From assembly GCA_947172415.1 (NCBI GenBank), contig OX359192.1, forward strand, positions 7,982,901 to 8,046,900: a DNA stretch of 64,000 bases, given 5' to 3'. The position numbers and the translations under genes were made by a program. This DNA comes from Chondrosia reniformis (taxonomy: Eukaryota > Porifera > Demospongiae > Chondrillida > Chondrillidae). The first letter of the stretch is position 1. Each line of letters starts with the position of its first letter. The notes under the pieces are model-generated. The model had not been told where the DNA came from. It saw only the letters and a program-made list of their open reading frames with translations, and made no database searches. Shown one piece after another: positions 31,101 to 47,500 of the stretch.

Positions 31101-34100
31101 CAAATATGAGTGAACATCAAAATTTGTAAAACTCTTTGGATATGCTTTATGTATGTCTGTGAATGCTAACACCAAGTTTCAGCTTCACATCTTTCTAATT
31201 GACAGAGTTACAGCACTAAATGTACATTAGATTCTTGTATACAAATTTAATGTATGGTGAGAGATAGGGCAAATATGAGTGAACATCAAAATTTGTAAAA
31301 CTCTTTGGATATGCTTTAAGGATGTCTGTGAATGCTAACACCAAGTTTCAGCTTCACATCTTTCTAATTGACAGAGTTACATCACTAAATGTACATTAGA
31401 TTCTGCTATACAAATTTAATGTATGGTGAGAGATAGGGCAAATATGAGTGAACATCAAAATTTGTAAAACTCTTTGGATATGCTTTATGTATGTCTGTGA
31501 ATGCTAACACCAAGTTTCAGCTTCACATCTTTTTAATTGACAGAGTTACAGCACTAAATGTACATTAGATTCTGCTATACAAATTTAATGTATGGTGAGA
31601 GATAGGGCAAATATGAGTGAACATCAAAATTTGTAAAACTCTTTGGATATGCTTTAAGGATGTCTGTGAATGCTAACACCAAGTTTCAGCTTCACATCTT
31701 TCTAAATGACAGAGTTACAGCACTAAATGTACAATAGATTCTTGTATACAAATTTAATGTATGGTGAGAGATAGGGCAAATATGAGTGAACATCAAAATT
31801 TGTAAAACTCTTTGGATATGCTTTGAGGATAGCTCTGAATGCTGACAACAAGTTTCAGCTTCACATCTTTCCAATTGACAGAGTTACAGCACTAAATGTA
31901 CATTAGATTCTTGTATACAAATTTAATGTATGGTGAGATATAGGGCAAATATGAGTGAACATCAAAATTTGTAAAACTCTTTGGATATGCTTTAAGGATG
32001 TCTGTGAATGCTGACAGGAAGTTTCAGCTTCACATCTTTCCAATTGACAGAGTTACAGCACTAAATGTACATTAGATTCTGCTATACAAATTTAATGTAT
32101 GGTGAGAGATAGGGCAAATATGAGTGAACATCAAACTCTTTGGATATGTTTTATGGATGTCTGTGAATGCTGACAGCCAGTTTCAGCTTCACATCTTTCC
32201 AATTGACAGAGTTAGAGCACTAAATGTACAATAGATTCTTGCATACAAATTTAATGTATGGTGAGAGATAGGGCAAATATGAGTGAACATCAAAATTTGT
32301 AAAACTCTTTGGATATGCTTTATGTATGTCTGTAAATGCTAACACCAAGTTTCAGCTTCACATCTTTCTAATTGACAGAGTTACATCACTAAATGTACAT
32401 TAGATTCTGCCATACAAATTTAATGTATGGTGAGAGATAGGGCAAATATGAGTGAACATCAAAATTTGTAAAACTCTTTGGATATGCTTTATGTATGTCT
32501 GTGAATGCTGACAACAAGTTTCAGCTTCACATCTTTCCAATTGACATAGTTATTGAATTAAATGTACAATAGATTCTGCTATACAAATTTAATGTACATA
32601 TGGTGAGAGATACGTAGGGCAAATATGAGTGAACATCAAAATTTGTAAAACTCTTTGGATATTCTTTATGTATGTCTGTGAATGCTAACACCAAGTTTCA
32701 GCTTCACATCTTTCTAATTGACAGAGTTACAGCACTAAATGTACATTAGATTCTGCTATACAAATTTAATGTATGGTGAGAGATAGGGCAAATATGAGTG
32801 AACATCAAAATTTGTAAAACTCTTTGGATATGCTTTATGTATGTCTGTGAATGCTAACACCAAGTTTCAGCTTCACATCTTTCTAATTGACAGAGTTACA
32901 TCACTAAATGTACATTAGATTCTGCTATACAAATTTAATGTATGGTGAGAGATAGGGCAAATATGAGTGAACATCAAAATTTGTAAAACTCTTTGGATAT
33001 GCTTTATGTATGTCTGTGAATGCTAACACCAAGTTTCAGCTTCACATCTTTCTAAATGACAGAGTTACAGCACTAAATGTACATTAGATTCTTGTATACA
33101 AATTTAATGTACGTATGGTGAGAGATAGGGCAAATATGAGTGAACATCAAAATTTGTAAAACTCTTTGGATATGCTTTATGTATGTCTGTGAATGCTAAC
33201 ACCAAGTTTCAGCTTCACATCTTTCTAATTGACAGAGTTACAGCACTAAATGTACATTAGATTCTTGTATACAAATTTAATGTATGGTGAGAGATAGGGC
33301 AAATATGAGTGAACATCAAAATTTGTAAAACTCTTTGGATATGCTTTAAGGATGTCTGTGAATGCTAACACCAAGTTTCAGCTTCACATCTTTCTAATTG
33401 ACAGAGTTACATCACTAAATGTACATTAGATTCTGCTATACAAATTTAATGTATGGTGAGAGATAGGGCAAATATGAGTGAACATCAAAATTTGTAAAAC
33501 TCTTTGGATATGCTTTATGTATGTCTGTGAATGCTAACACCAAGTTTCAGCTTCACATCTTTCTAAATGACAGAGTTACAGCACTAAATGTACATTAGCT
33601 TCTTGTATACAAATTTAATGTATGGTGAGAGATAGGGCAAATATGAGTGAACATCAAAATTTGTAAAACTCTTTGGATATGCTTTATGTATGTCTGTGAA
33701 TGCTAACACCAAGTTTCAGCTTCACATCTTTCTAATTGACAGAGTTACAGCACTAAATGTACATTAGATTCTTGTATACAAATTTAATGTATGGTGAGAG
33801 ATAGGGCAAATATGAGTGAACATCAAAATTTGTAAAACTCTTTGGATATGCTTTAAGGATGTCTGTGAATGCTAACACCAAGTTTCAGCTTCACATCTTT
33901 CTAATTGACAGAGTTACATCACTAAATGTACATTAGATTCTGCTATACAAATTTAATGTATGGTGAGAGATAGGGCAAATATGAGTGAACATCAAAATTT
34001 GTAAAACTCTTTGGATATGCTTTATGTATGTCTGTGAATGCTAACACCAAGTTTCAGCTTCACATCTTTCTAAATGACAGAGTTACAGCACTAAATGTAC

Positions 34101-37100
34101 ATTAGCTTCTTGTATACAAATTTAATGTATGGTGAGAGATAGGGCAAATATGAGTGAACATCAAAATTTGTAAAACTCTTTGGATATGCTTTATGTATGT
34201 CTGTGAATGCTAACACCAAGTTTCAGCTTCACATCTTTCTAATTGACAGAGTTACAGCACTAAATGTACATTAGATTCTGCTATACAAATTTAATGTATG
34301 GTGAGAGATAGGGCAAATATGATTGAACATCAAAATTTGTAAAACTCTTTGGATATGCTTTAATGATGTCTGTGAATGCTAACACCAAGTTTCAGCTTCA
34401 CATCTTTCCAATTGACAGAGTTACAGCACTAAATGTAGATTAGATTCTGCTATACAAATTTAATGTATGGTGAGAGATAGGGCAAATATGAGTGAACATC
34501 AAAATTTGTAAAACTCTTTGGATATGCTTTATGTATGTCTGTGAATGCTAACACCAAGTTTCAGCTTCACATCTTTCTAATTGACAGAGTTACAGCACTA
34601 AATGTACATTAGATTCTGCTATACAAATTTAATGTATGGTGAGAGATAGGGCAAATATGATTGAACATCAAAATTTGTAAAACTCTTTGGATATGCTTTA
34701 ATGATGTCTGTGAATGCTAACACCAAGTTTCAGCTTCACATCTTTCTAAATGACAGAGTTACAGCACTAAATGTACATTAGATTCTTGTATACAAATTTA
34801 ATGTATGGTGAGAGATAGGGCAAATATGAGTGAACATCAAAATTTGTAAAACTCTTTGGATATGCTTTATGTATGTCTGTGAATGCTAACACCAAGTTTC
34901 AGCTTCACATCTTTCTAATTGACAGAGTTACAGCACTAAATGTACATTAGATTCTTGTATACAAATTTAATGTATGGTGAGAGATAGGGCAAATATGAGT
35001 GAACATCAAAATTTGTAAAACTCTTTGGATATGCTTTAAGGATGTCTGTGAATGCTAACACCAAGTTTCAGCTTCACATCTTTCCAATTGACAGAGTTAC
35101 AGCACTAAATGTACATTAGATTCTGCTATACAAATTTAATGTATGGTGAGAGATAGGGCAAATATGAGTGAACATCAAAATTTGTAAAACTCTTTGGATA
35201 TGCTTTATGTATGTCTGTGAATGCTAACACCAAGTTTCAGCTTCACATCTTTCTAAATGACAGAGTTACAGCACTAAATGTACATTAGCTCCTTGTATAC
35301 AAATTTAAAGTATGGTGAGAGATAGGGCAAATATGAGTGAACATCAAAATTTGTAAAACTCTTTGGATATGCTTTATGTATGTCTGTGAATGCTAACACC
35401 AAGTTTCAGCTTCACATCTTTCTAATTGACAGAGTTACAGCACTAAATGTACATTAGATTCTTGTATACAAATTTAATGTATGGTGAGAGATAGGGCAAA
35501 TATGATTGAACATCAAAATTTGTAAAACTCTTTGGATATGCTTTATGTATGTCTGTGAATGCTAACACCAAGTTTCAGCTTCACATCTTTCTAAATGACA
35601 GAGTTACAGCACTAAATGTACATTAGCTTCTTGTATACAAATTTAATGTATGGTGAGAGATAGGGCAAATATGAGTGAACATCAAAATTTGTAAAACTCT
35701 TTGGATATGCTTTATGTATGTCTGTGAATGCTAACACCAAGTTTCAGCTTCACATCTTTCTAATTGACAGAGTTACAGCACTAAATGTACATTAGATTCT
35801 GCTATACAAATTTAATGTATGGTGAGAGATAGGGCAAATATGATTGAACATCAAAATTTGTAAAACTCTTTGGATATGCTTTAATGATGTCTGTGAATGC
35901 TAACACCAAGTTTCAGCTTCACATCTTTCCAATTGACAGAGTTACAGCACTAAATGTACATTAGATTCTGCTATACAAATTTAATGTATGGTGAGAGATA
36001 GGGCAAATATGAGTGAACATCAAAATTTGTAAAACTCTTTGGATATGCTTTATGTATGTCTGTGAATGCTAACACCAAGTTTCAGCTTCACATCTTTCTA
36101 ATTGACAGAGTTACAGCACTAAATGTACATTAGATTCTGCTATACAAATTTAATGTATGGTGAGAGATAGGGCAAATATGATTGAACATCAAAATTTGTA
36201 AAACTCTTTGGATATGCTTTAATGATGTCTGTGAATGCTAACACCAAGTTTCAGCTTCACATCTTTCTAAATGACAGAGTTACAGCACTAAATGTACATT
36301 AGATTCTTGTATACAAATTTAATGTATGGTGAGAGATAGGGCAAATATGAGTGAACATCAAAATTTGTAAAACTCTTTGGATATGCTTTATGTATGTCTG
36401 TGAATGCTAACACCAAGTTTCAGCTTCACATCTTTCTAATTGACAGAGTTACAGCACTAAATGTACATTAGATTCTTGTATACAAATTTAATGTATGGTG
36501 AGAGATAGGGCAAATATGAGTGAACATCAAAATTTGTAAAACTCTTTGGATATGCTTTAAGGATGTCTGTGAATGCTAACACCAAGTTTCAGCTTCACAT
36601 CTTTCCAATTGACAGAGTTACAGCACTAAATGTACATTAGATTCTGCTATACAAATTTAATGTATGGTGAGAGATAGGGCAAATATGAGTGAACATCAAA
36701 ATTTGTAAAACTCTTTGGATATGCTTTATGTATGTCTGTGAATGCTAACACCAAGTTTCAGCTTCACATCTTTCTAAATGACAGAGTTACAGCACTAAAT
36801 GTACATTAGCTCCTTGTATACAAATTTAATGTACGTATGGTGAGAGATAGGGCAAATATGAGTGAACATCAAAATTTGTAAAACTCTTTGGATATGCTTT
36901 ATGTATGTCTGTGAATGCTGACAAGAAGTTTCAGCTCCACATCTTTCCAATTGACAGAGTTACAGAACTAAATGTACATTAGATTCTTGTATACAAATTT
37001 AATGTATGGTGAGAGATAGGGCAAATATGAGTGAACATCAAAATTTGTAGAACTCTTTGGATATGCTTTAAGGATGTCTGTGAATGCTCACAACAAGTTT

Positions 37101-37854
37101 CAGCTCAACATCTTTCCAATTGACAGAGTTACAGCACTAAATGTATATTAGATTCTTCCATGCAAATTTAATGTATGGTGAGAGATAGGGCAAATATGAG
37201 TGAACATCAAAATTTGTAAAACTCTTTGGATATGCTTTATGTATGTCTGTGAATGCTGACAACAAGTTTCAGCTTCACATCTTTCCAATTGACAGAGTTA
37301 CAGCACTAAATGTACATTAGATTCTTGTATACAAATTTAATGTATGGTGAGAGATAGGGCAAATATGAGTGAACATCAAAATTTGTAAAACTCTTTGGAT
37401 ATGCTTTATGTATGTCTGTGAATGCTGACAGCAAGTTTCAGCTTCACATCTTTCCAATTGACAGAGTTACAGCACTAAATGTACATTAGATTCTGCTATA
37501 CAAATTAAATGCATTGTGAGAGATAGGGCAAATATGAGTGAACATCAAAATTTGTAAAACTCTTTGGATATGCTTTATGTATGTCTGTGAATGCTGACAA
37601 CAAGTTTCAGCTTCACATCTTTCCAATTGACAGAGTTACAGCACTAAATGTACATTAGATTCTGCTATACAAATTTAATGTATGGTGAGAGATAGGGCAA
37701 ATATGAGTGAATATCAAAATTTTTAGAACTCTTTGGATATGCTTTAAGGATGTCTGTGAATGCTGACAACAAGTTTCAGCTCCACATCTTTCCAATTGAC
37801 AGAGTTATAGCACTAAATGTACATTAGATTCTTGTATAGAAATTTAATGTACGG

Positions 37855-38530
37855 GAGTTTCGTAATAATATAAATGGCCGACCTAGAGAAGGGAATATTG
37901 AAAATACGTTACTTTTATATGTATATTTGAATGACGAGAACGCTTTTAAAGATTTTAATGCACATGGATATTCACTCTGTAATACTTGATTGTTTTGAAG
38001 TAGTATCTGTCCATATTATAATATATGGATGTCGCTAAAGTGAAAAATCGCCAATCGACTGCTAAAGAAACTCCAAAGGAAAAAAATTGGACCATACCGA
38101 ACGCTACCATCCACGACGCTCAGAGGCCGGGATCGGTGGTAACGCTCTGCCGAGTTGAGCTTTGGGTGTCACTTGCGTGAGAAGAACCAGTTCTTCTCGA
38201 TATGGCCGACTCATATGAATCCTAAGATATCAGATGCCAATCCCACATTACGTGGAACCCCCCCGAAATCCGGATTATTGGTGAGCACGTCTCTATGGCA
38301 CCAACCGATTAGGAGACAGCTTCAGAGTCTAAGCGCTACCAACCTCTATGGGAACCGCAACCACCATAGAGATGTGTCCAGGTAGGCCTACTATTATAAG
38401 GTTTTATCTTCTATTTAAATAAAGTAATTGCCTATGAAAACGCTTGTGGTTGGCGAATCTTCAATACTTTAGAATAGGGTATTTTTGGATCTGCAGTAAC
38501 TCGGGTATCCTTTTTTGAAATTTTACAAAA
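37855..38530 (+). repeat. Element C, copy 2
   Basis: Almost identical to copy 1; by eye the differences fall only outside the ~310-bp core (for example ATACATTACTG versus ATACGTTACTT, and GCACGTGG versus GCACATGG). The same 51-codon frame lies at 38025-38180. Markers are 10,433 bp from copy 1. Confidence 0.9.
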
Positions 38531-41500
38531 CTAGCAGGATATACTGTATAGCTATATGTGCATACAGCCAGGAGGTTTCAGCTTCATATCTTTCCAATTG
38601 ACAGAGTTACGGCACTAAATGTAGATTAGATTCTTGTATACAAATTTAAAGTATGGTGAGATATAGGGCAAATATGAGTGAACATCAAAATTTGTAAAAC
38701 TCTTTGGATATGCTTTATGTATGTCTGTGAATGCTAACACCAAGCTTCAGCTTCACATCTTTCTAAATGACAGAGTTACAGCACTAAATGTACATTAGAT
38801 TCTTGTATACAAATTTAATGTATGGTGAGAAATAGGGCAAATATGAGTGAACATCAAAATTTGCAAAACTCTTTGGATATGCTTTATGTATGTCTGTGAA
38901 TGCTAACACCAAGTTTCAGCTTCACATCTTTCTAATTGACAGAGTTACAGCACTAAATGTACATTAGATTCTGCTATACAAATTTAATGTATGGTGAAAG
39001 ATAGGGCAAATATGAGTGAACATCAAAATTTGTAAAACTCTTTGGATATGCTTTAAGGATGTCTGTGAATGCTGACAGCAAGTTTCAGCTCCACATCTTT
39101 CCAATTGACAGAGTTACAGCACTAAATGTACATTAGATTCTGCTATACAAATTTAATGCATTGTGAGAGATAGGGCAAATATGAGTGAACATCAAAATTT
39201 GTAAAACTCTTTGGATATGCTTTATGTATGTCTGTGAATGCTGACAACAAGTTTCAGCTTCACATCTTTCCAATTGACAGAGTTACAGCACTAAATGTAC
39301 ATTAGATTCTGCTATACAAATTTAATGTATGGTGAGAGATAAGGCAAATATGAGTGAACATCAAAATTAGTAAAACTCTTTGGATATGCTTTATGTATGT
39401 CTGTGAATGCTAACACCAAGTTTCAGCTTCACATCTTTCTAAATGACAGAGTTACAGCACTAAATGTACATTAGATTCTTGTATACAAATTTAATGTATG
39501 GTGAGAAATATGGCAAATATGAGTGAACATCAAAATTTGTAAAACTCTTTGGATATGCTTTATGTATGTCTGTGAATGCTAACACCAAGTTTCAGCTTCA
39601 CATCTTTCTAATTGACAGAGTTACAGCACTAAATGTAGATTAGATTCTTGTATACAAATTTAAAGTACGTATGGTGAGAGATAGGGCAAATATGAGTGAA
39701 CATCAAAATTTGCAGAACTCTTTGGATATGTTTTATGGATGTCTGTGAATGCTGACAGCAAGTTTCAGCTTCACATCTTTCCAATTGACAGAGTTACAGC
39801 ACTAAATGTACATTAGATTCTGCTATACAAATTTAATGTATGGTGAGAGATAGGGCAAATATGAGTGACCATCAAAATTTGTAAAACTCTTTGGATATGT
39901 TTTATGGATGTCTGTGAATGCTAACACCAAGTTTCAGCTTCACATCTTTCTAATTGACAGAGTTACATCACTAAATGTACATTAGATTCTGCTATACAAA
40001 TTTAATGTATGGTGAGAGATAGGGCAAATATGAGTGAACATCAAAATTTGTAAAACTCTTTGGATATGTTTTATGGATGTCTGTGAATGCTAACACCAAG
40101 TTTCAGCTTCACATCTTTCTAATTGACAGAGTTACATCACTAAATGTACATTAGATTCTGCTATACAAATTTAATGTATGGTGAGAGATAGGGCAAATAT
40201 GAGTGAACATCAAAATTTGTAAAACTCTTTGGATATGCTTTATGTATGTCTGTGAATGCTAACACCAAGTTTCAGCTTCACATCTTTCTAAATGACAGAG
40301 TTACAGCACTAAATGTACATTAGATTCTTGTATACAAATTTAATGTATGGTGAGAGATAGGGCAAATATGAGTGAACATCAAAATTTGTAAAACTCTTTG
40401 GATATGCTTTATGTATGTCTGTGAATGCTAACACCAAGTTTCAGCTTCACATCTTTCTAATTGACAGAGTTACAGCACTAAATGTACATTAGATTCTTGT
40501 ATACAAATTTAATGTATGGTGAGAGATAGGGCAAATATGAGTGAACATCAAAATTTGTAAAACTCTTTGGATATGCTTTATGTATGTCTGTGAATGCTAA
40601 CACCAAGTTTCAGCTTCACATCTTTCTAATTGACAGAGTTACAGCACTAAATGTACATTAGATTCTGCTATACAAATTTAATGTACGTATGGTGAGAGAT
40701 AGGGTAAATATGAGTGAACATCAAAATTTGTAAAACTCTTTGGATATGCTTTATGTATGTCTGTGAATGCTAACACCAAGTTTCAGCTTCACATCTTTCT
40801 AAATGACAGAGTTACAGCACTAAATGTACATTAGATTCTGCTATACAAATTTAATGTATGGTGAGAGATAGGGCAAATATGAGTGAACATCAAAATTTGT
40901 AAAACTCTTTGGATATGCTTTATGTATGTCTGTGAATGCTAACACCAAGTTTCAGCTCCACATCTTTCTAATTGACAGAGTTACAGCACTAAATGTACAT
41001 TAGATTCTGCTATACAAATTTAATGTATGGTGAGAGATAGGGCAAATATGAGTGAACATCAAAATTTGTAAAACTCTTTGGATATGCTTTAAGGATGTCT
41101 GTGAATGCTGACAACAAGTTTCAGCTTCACATCTTTCCAATTGACAGAGTTACAGCACTAAATGTACATTAGATTCTGCTATACAAATTTAATGCATTGT
41201 GAGAGATAGGGCAAAAATGAGTGAACATCAAAATTTGTAAAACTCTTTGGATATGCTTTATGTATGTCTGTGAATGCTGACAGCAAGTTTCAGCTTCACA
41301 TCTTTCCAATTGACAGAGTTACAGCACTAAATGTACATTAGATTCTGCTATACAAATTTAATGTATGGTGAGAGATAGGGCAAATATGAGTGAACATCAA
41401 AATTTGTAAAACTCTTTGGATATGCTTTATGTATGTCTGTGAATGCTAAAACCAAGTTTCAGCTTCACATCTTTCTAATTGACAGAGTTACAGCACTAAA

Positions 41501-44500
41501 TGTACATTAGATTCTGCTATACAAATTTAATGTATGGTGAGAGATAAGGCAAATATGAGTGAACATCAAAATTTGTAGAACTCTTTGGATATGCTTTAAG
41601 GATGTCTGTGAATGCTGACAACAAGTTTCAGCTTCACATCTTTCCAATTGACAGAGTTACAGCACTAAATGTACATTAGATTCTGCTATACAAATTTAAT
41701 GCATTGTGAGAGATAGGGCAAAAATGAGTGAACATCAAAATTTGTAAAACTCTTTGGATATGCTTTATGTATGTCTGTGAATGCTGACAGCAAGTTTCAG
41801 CTTCACATCTTTCCAATTGACAGAGTTACAGCACTAAATGTACATTAGATTCTGCTATACAAATTTAATGTATGGTGAGAGATAGGGCAAATATGAGTGA
41901 ACATCAAAATTTGTAAAACTCTTTGGATATGCTTTAGGTATGTCTGTGAATGCTAACACCAAGTTTCAGCTTCACATCTTTCTAATTGACAGAGTTACAG
42001 CACTAAATGTACATTAGATTCTGCTATACAAATTTAATGTATGGTGAGAGATAGGGCAAATATGAGTGAACATCAAAATTTGTAAAACTCTTTGGATATG
42101 CTTTAGGTATGTCTGTGAATGCTAACACCAAGTTTCAGCTTCACATCTTTCTAATTGACAGAGTTACAGCACTAAATGTACATTAGATTCTGCTATACAA
42201 ATTTAATGTATGGTGAGAGATAAGGCAAATATGAGTGAACATCAAAATTTGTAAAACTCTTTGGATATGCTTTATGTATGTCTGTGAATGCTAACACCAA
42301 GTTTCAGCTTCACATCTTTCCAATTGACAGAGTTACAGCACTAAATGTACATTAGATTCTGCTATACAAATTTAATGTATGGTGAGAGATAGGGCAAATA
42401 TGAGTGAACATCAAAATTTGTAAAACTCTTTGGATATGCTTTATGTATGTCTGTGAATGCTAACACCAAGTTTCAGCTTCACATCTTTCTAATTGACAGA
42501 GTTACAGCACTAAATGTACATTAGATTCTGCTATACAAATTTAATGTATGGTGAGAGATAGGGCAAATATGAGTGAACATCAAAATTGTAAAACTCTTTG
42601 GATATGCTTTATGTATGTCTGTGAATGCTAACACCAAGTTTCAGCTTCACATCTTTCTAAATGACAGAGTTACAGCACTAAATGTACATTAGCTTCTTGT
42701 ATACAAATTTAATGTATGGTGAGAGATAGGGCAAATATGAGTGAACATCAAAATTTGTAAAACTCTTTGGATATGCTTTATGTATGTCTGTGAATGCTAA
42801 CACCAAGTTTCAGCTTCACATCTTTCTAATTGACAGAGTTACAGCACTAAATGTACATTAGATTCTTGTATACAAATTTAATGTATGGTGAGAGATAGGG
42901 CAAATATGAGTGAACATCAAAATTTGTAAAACTCTTTGGATATGCTTTAAGGATGTCTGTGAATGCTAACACCAAGTTTCAGCTTCACATCTTTCTAATT
43001 GACAGAGTTACATCACTAAATGTACATTAGATTCTGCTATACAAATTTAATGTATGGTGAGAGATAGGGCAAATATGAGTGAACATCAAAATTTGCAGAA
43101 CTCTTTGGATATGTTTTATGGATGTCTGTGAATGCTGACAGCAAGTTTCAGCTTCACATCTTTCCAATTGACAGAGTTACAGCACTAAATGTACATTAGA
43201 TTCTGCTATACAAATTTAATGTATGGTGAGAGATAGGGCAAATATGAGTGACCATCAAAATTTGTAAAACTCTTTGGATATGTTTTATGGATGTCTGTGA
43301 ATGCTAACACCAAGTTTCAGCTTCACATCTTTCTAATTGACAGAGTTACAGCACTAAATGTACATTAGATTCTGCTATACAAATTTAATGTATGGTGAGA
43401 GATAGGGCAAATATGAGTGAACATCAAAATTTGTAAAACTCTTTGGATATGCTTTATGTATGTCTGTGAATGCTAACACCAAGTTTCAGCTTCACATCTT
43501 TCTAAATGACAGAGTTACAGCACTAAATGTACATTAGATTCTTGTATACAAATTTAATGTATGGTGAGAGATAGGGCAAATATGAGTGAACATCAAAATT
43601 TGTAAAACTCTTTGAATATGCTTTATGTATGTCTGTGAATGCTAACACCAAGTTTCAGCTTCACATCTTTCTAATTGACAGAGTTACAGCACTAAATGTA
43701 CATTAGATTCTTGTATACAAATTTAATGTATGGTGAGAGATAGGGCAAATATGAGTGAACATCAAAATTTGTAAAACTCTTTGGATATGCTTTATGTATG
43801 TCTGTGAATGCTAACACCAAGTTTCAGCTTCACATCTTTCTAATTGACAGAGTTACAGCACTAAATGTACATTAGATTCTGCTATACAAATTTAATGTAC
43901 GTATGGTGAGAGATAGGGCAAATATGAGTGAACATCAAAATTTGTAAAACTCTTTGGATATGCTTTATGTATGTCTGTGAATGCTAACACCAAGTTTCAG
44001 CTTCACATCTTTCTAAATGACAGAGTTACAGCACTAAATGTACATTAGATTCTGCTATACAAATTTAATGTATGGTGAGAGATAGGGCAAATATGAGTGA
44101 ACATCAAAATTTGTAAAACTCTTTGGATATGCTTTATGTATGTCTGTGAATGCTAACACCAAGTTTCAGCTCCACATCTTTCTAATTGACAGAGTTACAG
44201 CACTAAATGTACATTAGATTCTGCTATACAAATTTAATGTATGGTGAGAGATAGGGCAAATATGAGTGAACATCAAAATTTGTAAAACTCTTTGAATATG
44301 CTTTATGTATGTCTGTGAATGCTAACACCAAGTTTCAGCTTCACATCTTTCTAATTGACAGAGTTACAGCACTAAATGTACATTAGATTCTTGTATACAA
44401 ATTTAATGTATGGTGAGAGATAGGGCAAATATGAGTGAACATCAAAATTTGTAAAACTCTTTGGATATGCTTTATGTATGTCTGTGAATGCTAACACCAA

Positions 44501-47500
44501 GTTTCAGCTTCACATCTTTCTAATTGACAGAGTTACAGCACTAAATGTACATTAGATTCTGCTATACAAATTTAATGTACGTATGGTGAGAGATAGGGCA
44601 AATATGAGTGAACATCAAAATTTGTAAAACTCTTTGGATATGCTTTATGTATGTCTGTGAATGCTAACACCAAGTTTCAGCTTCACATCTTTCTAAATGA
44701 CAGAGTTACAGCACTAAATGTACATTAGATTCTGCTATACAAATTTAATGTATGGTGAGAGATAGGGCAAATATGAGTGAACATCAAAATTTGTAAAACT
44801 CTTTGGATATGCTTTATGTATGTCTGTGAATGCTAACACCAAGTTTCAGCTCCACATCTTTCTAATTGACAGAGTTACAGCACTAAATGTACATTAGATT
44901 CTGCTATACAAATTTAATGTATGGTGAGAGATAGGGCAAATATGAGTGAACATCAAAATTTGTAAAACTCTTTGGATATGCTTTAAGGATGTCTGTGAAT
45001 GCTGACAACAAGTTTCAGCTTCACATCTTTCCAATTGACAGAGTTACAGCACTAAATGTACATTAGATTCTGCTATACAAATTTAATGCATTGTGAGAGA
45101 TAGGGCAAAAATGAGTGAACATCAAAATTTGTAAAACTCTTTGGATATGCTTTATGTATGTCTGTGAATGCTGACAGCAAGTTTCAGCTTCACATCTTTC
45201 CAATTGACAGAGTTACAGCACTAAATGTACATTAGATTCTGCTATACAAATTTAATGTATGGTGAGAGATAGGGCAAATATGAGTGAACATCAAAATTTG
45301 TAAAACTCTTTGGATATGCTTTAGGTATGTCTGTGAATGCTAAAACCAAGTTTCAGCTTCACATCTTTCTAATTGACAGAGTTACAGCACTAAATGTACA
45401 TTAGATTCTGCTATACAAATTTAATGTATGGTGAGAGATAAGGCAAATATGAGTGAACATCAAAATTTGTAGAACTCTTTGGATATGCTTTAAGGATGTC
45501 TGTGAATGCTGACAACAAGTTTCAGCTTCACATCTTTCCAATTGACAGAGTTACAGCACTAAATGTACATTAGATTCTGCTATACAAATTTAATGCATTG
45601 TGAGAGATAGGGCAAAAATGAGTGAACATCAAAATTTGTAAAACTCTTTGGATATGCTTTATGTATGTCTGTGAATGCTGACAGCAAGTTTCAGCTTCAC
45701 ATCTTTCCAATTGACAGAGTTACAGCACTAAATGTACATTAGATTCTGCTATACAAATTTAATGTATGGTGAGAGATAGGGCAAATATGAGTGAACATCA
45801 AAATTTGTAAAACTCTTTGGATATGCTTTAGGTATGTCTGTGAATGCTAACACCAAGTTTCAGCTTCACATCTTTCTAATTGACAGAGTTACAGCACTAA
45901 ATGTACATTAGATTCTGCTATACAAATTTAATGTATGGTGAGAGATAGGGCAAATATGAGTGAACATCAAAATTTGTAAAACTCTTTGGATATGCTTTAG
46001 GTATGTCTGTGAATGCTAACACCAAGTTTCAGCTTCACATCTTTCTAATTGACAGAGTTACAGCACTAAATGTACATTAGATTCTGCTATACAAATTTAA
46101 TGTATGGTGAGAGATAAGGCAAATATGAGTGAACATCAAAATTTGTAAAACTCTTTGGATATGCTTTATGTATGTCTGTGAATGCTAACACCAAGTTTCA
46201 GCTTCACATCTTTCTAATTGACAGAGTTACAGCACTAAATGTACATTAGATTCTGCTATACAAATTTAATGTATGGTGAGAGATAGGGCAAATATGAGTG
46301 AACATCAAAATTTGTAAAACTCTTTGGATATGCTTTATGTATGTCTGTGAATGCTAACACCAAGTTTCAGCTTCACATCTTTCTAATTGACAGAGTTACA
46401 GCACTAAATGTACATTAGATTCTGCTATACAAATTTAATGTATGGTGAGAGATAGGGCAAATATGAGTGAACATCAAAATTTGTAAAACTCTTTGGATAT
46501 GCTTTATGTATGTCTGTGAATGCTGACAGCAAGTTTCAGCTTCACATCTTTCCAATTGACAGAGTTACAGCACTAAATGTACATTAGATTCTGCTATACA
46601 AATTTAATGCATTGTGAGAGATAGGGCAAAAATGAGTGAACATCAAAATTTGTAAAACTCTTTGGATATGCTTTAAGGATGTCTGTGAATGCTGACAACA
46701 AGTTTCAGCTTCACATCTTTCCAATTGACAGAGTTACAGCACTAAATGTACATTAGATTCTGCTATACAAATTTAATGCATTGTGAGAGATAGGGCAAAA
46801 ATGAGTGAACATCAAAATTTGTAAAACTCTTTGGATATGCTTTATGTATGTCTGTGAATGCTGACAGCAAGTTTCAGCTTCACATCTTTCCAATTGACAG
46901 AGTTACAGCACTAAATGTACATTAGATTCTGCTATACAAATTTAATGTATGGTGAGAGATAGGGCAAATATGAGTGAACATCAAAATTTGTAAAACTCTT
47001 TGGATATGCTTTATGTATGTCTGTGAATGCTAACACCAAGTTTCAGCTTCACATCTTTCTAAATGACAGAGTTACAGCACTAAATGTACATTAGATTCTT
47101 GTATACAAATTTAATGTATGGTGAGAGATAGGGCAAATATGAGTGAACATCAAAATTTGTAAAACTCTTTGGATATGCTTTAAGGATGTCTGTGAATGCT
47201 GACAGCAAGTTTCAGCTCCACATCTTTCCAATTGACAGAGTTACAGCACTAAATGTACATTAGATTCTGCTATACAAATTTAATGCATTGTGAGAGATAG
47301 GGCAAAAATGAGTGAACATCAAAATTTGTAAAACTCTTTGGATATGCTTTATGTATGTCTGTGAATGCTAACACCAAGTTTCAGCTTCACATCTTTCTAA
47401 ATGACAGAGTTACAGCACTAAATGTACATTAGATTCTGCTATACAAATTTAATGTATGGTGAGAGATAGGGCAAATATGAGTGAACATCAAAATTTGTAA

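Noticed and set aside
28658..31874. Three identical 60-codon frames on the minus strand
   Set aside because: Identical because of higher-order satellite duplication; no start context, splice signals or conservation between monomers.
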